This document shows, piece after piece, positions 6,911-10,716 of a DNA stretch of 10,716 nt. The stretch is from Rhodobacter sp. GTDB lineage: Bacteria > Pseudomonadota > Alphaproteobacteria > Rhodobacterales > Rhodobacteraceae. Where the stretch lies: contig PNNE01000029.1 of assembly GCA_013824055.1 (NCBI GenBank), positions 1 through 10,716 of the forward strand, read 5' to 3'. The notes below the pieces were generated by a model that was not told the origin of the DNA, made no database searches, and saw nothing but the letters and a program-made list of their open reading frames with translations. How positions within the stretch are numbered: position 1 is the stretch's first letter; each line of letters starts with the position of its first letter. The position numbers were made by a program, and so were the translations under genes.

Positions 6911-7714
6911 TCAGTCGTTCTTGCGCGTCAGCAGGAAAAACAGGGTCAGAAGGACCACGGTCAGCCCCAGCAGCATGGTCGAGATCGCGTTGACTTCGGG
7001 CGTGAAGGACCGGCGCAGCTGGCCCAGCATGTAGGTGGGCAGCGTGTCCTGCCCGGCGGACTTGACGAACTCGGTAATCACCACGTCATCCAGGCTGATG
7101 ACGAAGGCCAGCATGGCGCCCGCCATGATCCCCGGTGCCAGAAGCGGCAGCGTCACCCGCCGGAAGGTCTGCCAGGGTGTCGCGTAAAGGTCGGCGGCGG
7201 CCGTCTCCAGCGCCAGGTCCATGCTTTCCAGCCGTGCGCGGATCGGCAGGTAGGCGAAGGGGATGCAGAAGGCGGTATGGGCCACGATCAGGTAGCCCAG
7301 GCCCTGATAGCCGGTGGCGACCTTGATGATCCCGAAGAAGATCAGCAGGGCGACCGCTGTCACCACCTCCGGCACCATCAGGGGCTGGTTGATCACCACA
7401 TAGATGAAGGTCTGCCCCTTGAACGCGCGGCGCCGTGTCGTCCCTAGGGCGGCCATCGTCGCCAGCGTCGTGGACAGGACCGCCGCCGACACGCCGATCA
7501 CCAGCGACCGCATCGTGGCCGCCTTCACGTCGTCGTTGGCCCAGGCATCGGCATACCAGTGCAGCGAGAACCCGCCCCAGACCGCGACCGAGTTCGAGGC
7601 GTTGAAGGAAAACGTCACCAGCGTGACGATCGGCAGGTAGAGCAGCACGAAAGCCGCGATGGCGATGGTCGCAAAGCCGGGCAGGCGGCTGACCTGGAAC
7701 CCCCGCTCAGCCAT
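6911..7714 (-). CDS. ABC transporter inner-membrane permease, PotC-like
   Basis: Integral membrane subunit of 267 residues belonging to the spermidine/putrescine (PotC) permease type, forming half of the translocation path with its neighbour. Visible: an N-terminal transmembrane segment (about 12-37) with the LYLPIVTLVTFSFN signature of PotC/PotI proteins, several further hydrophobic helices, and the EAA loop ADLYATPWQTFRRVTLP followed by LAPGIMAG, which contacts the ATPase. FVISLDDVVITEF is also typical of PotC. The ATG at 7714 overlaps the end of the first permease gene by 8 bp (ATGGCTGAG); the same frame is open to 7750 but the extra residues are not family-like. The 22-bp gap to the binding-protein gene places all in one operon. 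Length and motifs are normal. Confidence 0.92.
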   Translation of the reverse strand: MAERGFQVSRLPGFATIAIAAFVLLYLPIVTLVTFSFNASNSVAVWGGFSLHWYADAWANDDVKAATMRSLVIGVSAAVLSTTLATMAALGTTRRRAFKGQTFIYVVINQPLMVPEVVTAVALLIFFGIIKVATGYQGLGYLIVAHTAFCIPFAYLPIRARLESMDLALETAAADLYATPWQTFRRVTLPLLAPGIMAGAMLAFVISLDDVVITEFVKSAGQDTLPTYMLGQLRRSFTPEVNAISTMLLGLTVVLLTLFFLLTRKND

Positions 7715-8621
7715 GTCCGGCCCCCCGGTCGCGGTTCGCCACCCGGACATAGACCAGCAGCGCCGCCATCACGATGAACAAGAGCGCCACCGACAGAGCG
7801 GCCCCCAGGGGCCAGTTCTTGCCTTGCAGGAACTGCAGCTCGATGAAGTTGCCGATCATCATGTTCTTGCCGCCGCCCAGGATGCGCGGCGTGACATAGG
7901 CCCCAAGCGAGGGCACGAAGACCAGGATCGACCCGGCGATGATCCCCGGCTTGACGATGGGCAGGATCACCCGGCGCAGGGTGCGCCAGCGGCTGGCGTA
8001 AAGGTCGTAGGACGCCTCCAGAAGCCGCATGTCGAAGCGCTCGATCGTGGCGAAAAGCGGCAGGACCATCAGCGGCAGGTAGACATAGGTCATGCCGATC
8101 AGGACGGCGGTCTCGGTGTAGTTGATCTGCAAGGGCGTCTCGATGGCCCCGGCCCAGATCAGCAGCGTGTTCAGGATGCCCTCGTTGCGGATCATCTCGT
8201 TGATCGCGAAGGTGCGGATCAGCAGGTTGGTCCAGAACGGAATGGTGATCAGGAACAGCCACAGCGCGCGCTGCTGCTGCGGTCGCGTGGCGATGAACCA
8301 GGCGGTCGGGAAACCGATGGCGAAGGTCAGCGCCGTGGTGGTCAAGGACAGCCAGACCGACCGCCAGAAGATCGTCAGATGCGCATCGGCCAGCGCATAG
8401 CGCTCTTCGAAGATGTCGTAGGTGAAGAGGATGCCCTTCCACCCGTCCAGCGAGAATTCGTGGATCACGTTGCCGGTGTCGTTCGCGGTCAGGAACGAAT
8501 ACCACACGACAATCAGCAGCGGCCCCGAGGCTGCGAAGGCCAGCACCACCAGTGCCGGCAGCGACAGAAGCCAGCCGTTGCGGGCCGAGGTCCTGACGGC
8601 GGTGTCCTCGGCGCGGCTCAT
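7707..8621 (-). CDS. ABC transporter inner-membrane permease, PotB-like
   Basis: Integral membrane subunit of 304 residues of the PotB/PotH type. Visible: an N-terminal helix (about 16-38, LLSLPALVVLAFAASGPLLI), the periplasmic region, helices including TTTALTFAIGFPTAWFIA and LWLFLITIPFWTNLLIRTFA (a PotB hallmark), and the EAA loop SYDLYASRWRTLRRVILP followed by VKPGIIAG. The C-terminus holds FVPSLGAYVTPRILGG, also typical of the type. The ATG at 8621 shares one base with the ATPase stop (TGATG) and has GGAGGA just upstream; the longer open frame up to 8759 overlaps the ATPase gene and gives a basic, non-family leader, so it is not used. It pairs with the PotC-like permease encoded next. Confidence 0.92.
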   Translation of the reverse strand: MSRAEDTAVRTSARNGWLLSLPALVVLAFAASGPLLIVVWYSFLTANDTGNVIHEFSLDGWKGILFTYDIFEERYALADAHLTIFWRSVWLSLTTTALTFAIGFPTAWFIATRPQQQRALWLFLITIPFWTNLLIRTFAINEMIRNEGILNTLLIWAGAIETPLQINYTETAVLIGMTYVYLPLMVLPLFATIERFDMRLLEASYDLYASRWRTLRRVILPIVKPGIIAGSILVFVPSLGAYVTPRILGGGKNMMIGNFIELQFLQGKNWPLGAALSVALLFIVMAALLVYVRVANRDRGAGHG

Positions 8622-9685
8622 CAGTCCTCCACCCGCTGCACGGAGCCCTGGGCGAAGGTGACGCCGACGTTCTGGCCTTCTGCCATCCCGGCCTCGCCCG
8701 ACACCGGGTTTTGCAACCGCGCGACCAGTTCGGTCCCGTCGGCCAGGGCCAGGTGGCAATGCGTGTCGGTGCCGAAGTAGACCAGGGTCCTGACCTTGGC
8801 CTGCAAGCCGCCATCGCTGGCCTGACCAAGGCGCAGCTGTTCGGGGCGGATGCTGACGGTGGCCTGGCCGCCCGCCCGCAGGCCTGGCACCTCGATCCGC
8901 TCGCCGGTGGCCAGGCGCAGGGTCGACTCCTCGGCCGTGCCGGTCAGGAAGTTGGTCTCGCCGATGAAGCTGGCGACGAAGCGGTTCTTCGGGTGGATGT
9001 AGATGTCCCTGGCAGAGCCGATCTGCTGGATCCGGCCCGCGCTCATCACCGCGATGCGGTCGGACATGGTCAGGGCTTCTTCCTGGTCGTGGGTCACGAA
9101 GATGAAGGTGATCCCGGTTTCCAGTTGCAGCCGCTTCAGTTCGATCTGCATTTCCTTGCGCAGCTTCAGGTCCAGCGCGCTCAACGGCTCGTCCAGCAGA
9201 AGCACCTTCGGCTGCGGCGCCAGCGCCCGGGCCAGTGCCACCCGTTGCTGCTGGCCGCCCGACAGCTGGCCGGTCTTGCGGCCTGCCATCGCCTCCAGCT
9301 TGACCAGCGCCAGCATCGCGGCGGTCCGCGCCTTCACTTCGGCGGCGGGCTTGCCAAGCATTTCAAGGCCGAAGGCGATGTTCTGCGCCACCGTCAGGTG
9401 CGGAAACAGCGCGTAGGACTGGAACACCGTGTTCACCGGCCGACGGTTCGGCGGCAGGGTGGTGATGTCGGTGCCGTCCAGCAGGATCGTGCCCTCGGTC
9501 GGCATCTCGAACCCGGCGATCAGGCGCAGCAGCGTGGTCTTGCCGCAGCCCGATGGCCCGAGCAGAGTGAAGAACTCCCCCCGCCGGATGTCCACCGACA
9601 CGTCGTCCAGCGCCCGGACCGCACCGCTGCCTTGCCCGAATGCCTTGACGACATTCCGGGCCGAGATGGTCACCGCATCGGTCAC
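8621..9685 (-). CDS. ABC transporter ATPase, PotA-like
   Basis: Cytoplasmic ATP-hydrolysing subunit of 354 residues that powers the importer encoded downstream. Visible in order: Walker A GPSGCGKTT (43-51), Q-loop Gln89 in VFQSYALFPH, the ABC signature LSGGQQQR (141-148), Walker B VLLLDEP (161-167), D-loop SALD (169-172) and H-loop His199 in FVTHDQEEA. About 130 residues follow with the TOBE-type regulatory fold expected for the spermidine/putrescine class, including GETNFLTG and SIRPEQLRL. The GTG start at 9685 is preceded by GAGGGGG and gives the normal N-terminus. It is the first gene after a 73-base gap and is translationally coupled to the PotB-like gene by TGATG. All catalytic motifs are intact, in contrast to the damaged receptor gene of the same operon. 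Confidence 0.94.
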   Translation of the reverse strand: MTDAVTISARNVVKAFGQGSGAVRALDDVSVDIRRGEFFTLLGPSGCGKTTLLRLIAGFEMPTEGTILLDGTDITTLPPNRRPVNTVFQSYALFPHLTVAQNIAFGLEMLGKPAAEVKARTAAMLALVKLEAMAGRKTGQLSGGQQQRVALARALAPQPKVLLLDEPLSALDLKLRKEMQIELKRLQLETGITFIFVTHDQEEALTMSDRIAVMSAGRIQQIGSARDIYIHPKNRFVASFIGETNFLTGTAEESTLRLATGERIEVPGLRAGGQATVSIRPEQLRLGQASDGGLQAKVRTLVYFGTDTHCHLALADGTELVARLQNPVSGEAGMAEGQNVGVTFAQGSVQRVED

Positions 9686-9758
9686 GTCCGCCCCCTCGTC
9701 AACCGCGTTTGATCATATTGCGCGGAAACTTTCTTTACCGACAAGCGATTCCTTCCGG
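9686..9758 (-). promoter_or_regulatory. Lower-GC intergenic region with inverted repeat ahead of the ATPase gene
   Basis: This 73-base gap between amidase B and the PotA-like gene is visibly richer in A and T than its surroundings. On the minus strand it holds a TATGAT hexamer (9712-9717) that could serve as a -10 element, though no good -35 lies at 16-18 bp. An inverted repeat CCGCG, 13 bases, CGCGG spans 9703-9725 and covers that hexamer, so it could be an operator or a weak terminator stem for amidase B. A promoter here is plausible but not proven. Confidence 0.35.
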
Positions 9759-10716
9759 CTATCCGGCCATCGGCGATCTTTTCGCCGCCCAGGGCACGGC
9801 GCGCTCGATTTCCGCGCAAAGCGAGACAAGCAGTTCGTCTTCGCCAAACGCTGCCGCCAGATGCACGCCGATGGGCAACCCCTCCGACGACCAGCCCAGG
9901 GGCAGGCTCGCGGCCGGTTGCCCGCTGGCGTTGAACACCGCGCAGAACGGAGAATAGGCGAAAATCCCGTCTGGCCCCGTGCGATAGGTGACGTAATCCT
10001 CGGTGTCGTGGGCGAAGCGGCCCACCTTTGCCGGAGGCTCTGCCAATGTCGCCGACAGCAGGATGTCCGGCCCGCCATCGACGAAGAACCCCGCCATCTG
10101 CCGCCCGAAGGCATGAATCTCGCCGACCGCCTGCAGATAGCGTGTGGGGTGCAGGGTCTGCGCATGGGCCCAGGCCCCGCGGCCCACCCCCTCGACCTCG
10201 TCCGGCCGCGGCGCGCGGTCGCCCAGAGCGGACCGGATCGACAGCGCGGTGCCGATGCCGACGATGTCGGTCCAGGCCCGCATCATCATCGGCACATCGG
10301 CGCGGGGCCGCGCGGGTTCCACGATGTGCCCCAGGCTTTCCAGCAGGCGCCCCGCCACGCGCACCGCTTCGGCGACCTCGGGATGGATCGGCTCGCCGGT
10401 AAAGGTCGTGTCGCACAAGGCCACCCGCAGCCGCCGGGGCGGGCGCGAGATCGCTGCGGCATGGCCGCGCCCCAGGGGGGGTGCCACATAGGGCGCGCCC
10501 AGGTCCGGCCCCTCGCAGGCGTCCAGCATCACCGCCGTATCGCGGACCGACCGCGTCAGGAACCCGTCGATCGCCATCCCCGCCCAGCCTTCGCCGGCAT
10601 AGGGACCGTCGGGCAGTCGCGCCCGCGTCGGCTTGAACCCGAAGAGCCCGCAGGACGAGGCCGGTATCCGCACCGACCCGCCGCCGTCCGACCCGTGCGC
10701 GAAGGCGACGATCCCC
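9759..10716 (-). CDS. Amidase-signature family hydrolase (amidase B), N-terminus outside window
   Basis: The C-terminal 318 or so residues of a second amidase-signature enzyme; the gene runs off the right edge and its start, catalytic Lys and cis-Ser (GGSSGG) region are not visible. The retained part begins with AFAHGSDGGGSVRIPASS, which carries the nucleophile serine, then CGLFGFKPTRARLP, a strong family signature. It continues with FLTRSVRDTAVMLD, where the family usually reads GP(M/I)-R-V-D-A, and ends with the usual GQPAASLPLG and GLPIGVHLAAAFGED segments before a TAG stop at 9759. No frameshift is seen. The closest description is a general amidase or 6-aminohexanoate/glutamyl-amidotransferase-A-like hydrolase; the substrate is unknown. 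It differs clearly from amidase A around the nucleophile (GGGSVRIPA versus MMGSLRNPA), so the two are not recent duplicates. It lies 73 bp upstream of the transporter genes in the same direction, suggesting a shared role. Confidence 0.88.
   Translation of the reverse strand, partial: GIVAFAHGSDGGGSVRIPASSCGLFGFKPTRARLPDGPYAGEGWAGMAIDGFLTRSVRDTAVMLDACEGPDLGAPYVAPPLGRGHAAAISRPPRRLRVALCDTTFTGEPIHPEVAEAVRVAGRLLESLGHIVEPARPRADVPMMMRAWTDIVGIGTALSIRSALGDRAPRPDEVEGVGRGAWAHAQTLHPTRYLQAVGEIHAFGRQMAGFFVDGGPDILLSATLAEPPAKVGRFAHDTEDYVTYRTGPDGIFAYSPFCAVFNASGQPAASLPLGWSSEGLPIGVHLAAAFGEDELLVSLCAEIERAVPWAAKRSPMAG

Noticed and set aside
7659..8780. A 373-codon open frame on the plus strand
   Set aside because: It is exactly antisense to the two permease genes, its product is rich in Gln, Arg, Asp and Gly with no recognisable domain, and high GC makes such shadows common.
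8711..9712. A 333-codon open frame on the plus strand
   Set aside because: It lies antisense to the ATPase gene, which has every ABC motif; the product is low-complexity and unlike any family.

Overview
The window is a gene-dense, high-GC stretch whose codon use, tightly packed operons and protein styles fit an alphaproteobacterium, most likely of the Rhodobacterales (Paracoccus/Rhodobacter-like). That placement is inferred from style, not from a search. No RNA gene, insertion sequence, CRISPR array or origin was seen. No gene-free stretch exceeds 75 bases.

Left part, plus strand (1-3618): three head-to-tail genes whose ends overlap. They are a NeuC-type hydrolysing UDP-sugar 2-epimerase and two different full-length members of the Kdo-transferase (KdtA/WaaA, GT30) family. 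Convergent to them on the minus strand (4346-3636) is a NeuA-type CMP-nonulosonate (sialic/legionaminic-like acid) synthetase. Together these look like part of a surface-polysaccharide locus for a sialic-acid-like sugar. The condensing synthase (NeuB type) would be expected outside the window. The two convergent gene ends are separated only by a 14-bp sequence repeated three times.

Right part, minus strand (10716-4387): one directional block reading, in transcription order, a partial amidase (amidase B), an ABC-transporter ATPase, two inner-membrane permeases, a periplasmic binding protein and a second amidase (amidase A). The transporter is of the spermidine/putrescine (PotABCD) type. The two amidase-signature enzymes bracket it and suggest uptake and hydrolysis of an amide-bearing, probably cationic, compound. 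The neuA-like gene follows amidase A by 40 bases on the same strand.

The binding-protein gene and amidase A each carry one single-base frameshift, near 6620 and 4798. Either this uptake operon is decaying or the assembly has two indel errors. The other six genes that lie wholly inside the window read through intact. The strongest lead is the pairing of two divergent Kdo-transferase-family enzymes with nonulosonate genes: CMP-Kdo and CMP-nonulosonates are chemically similar donors, so one or both enzymes may transfer the nonulosonate.
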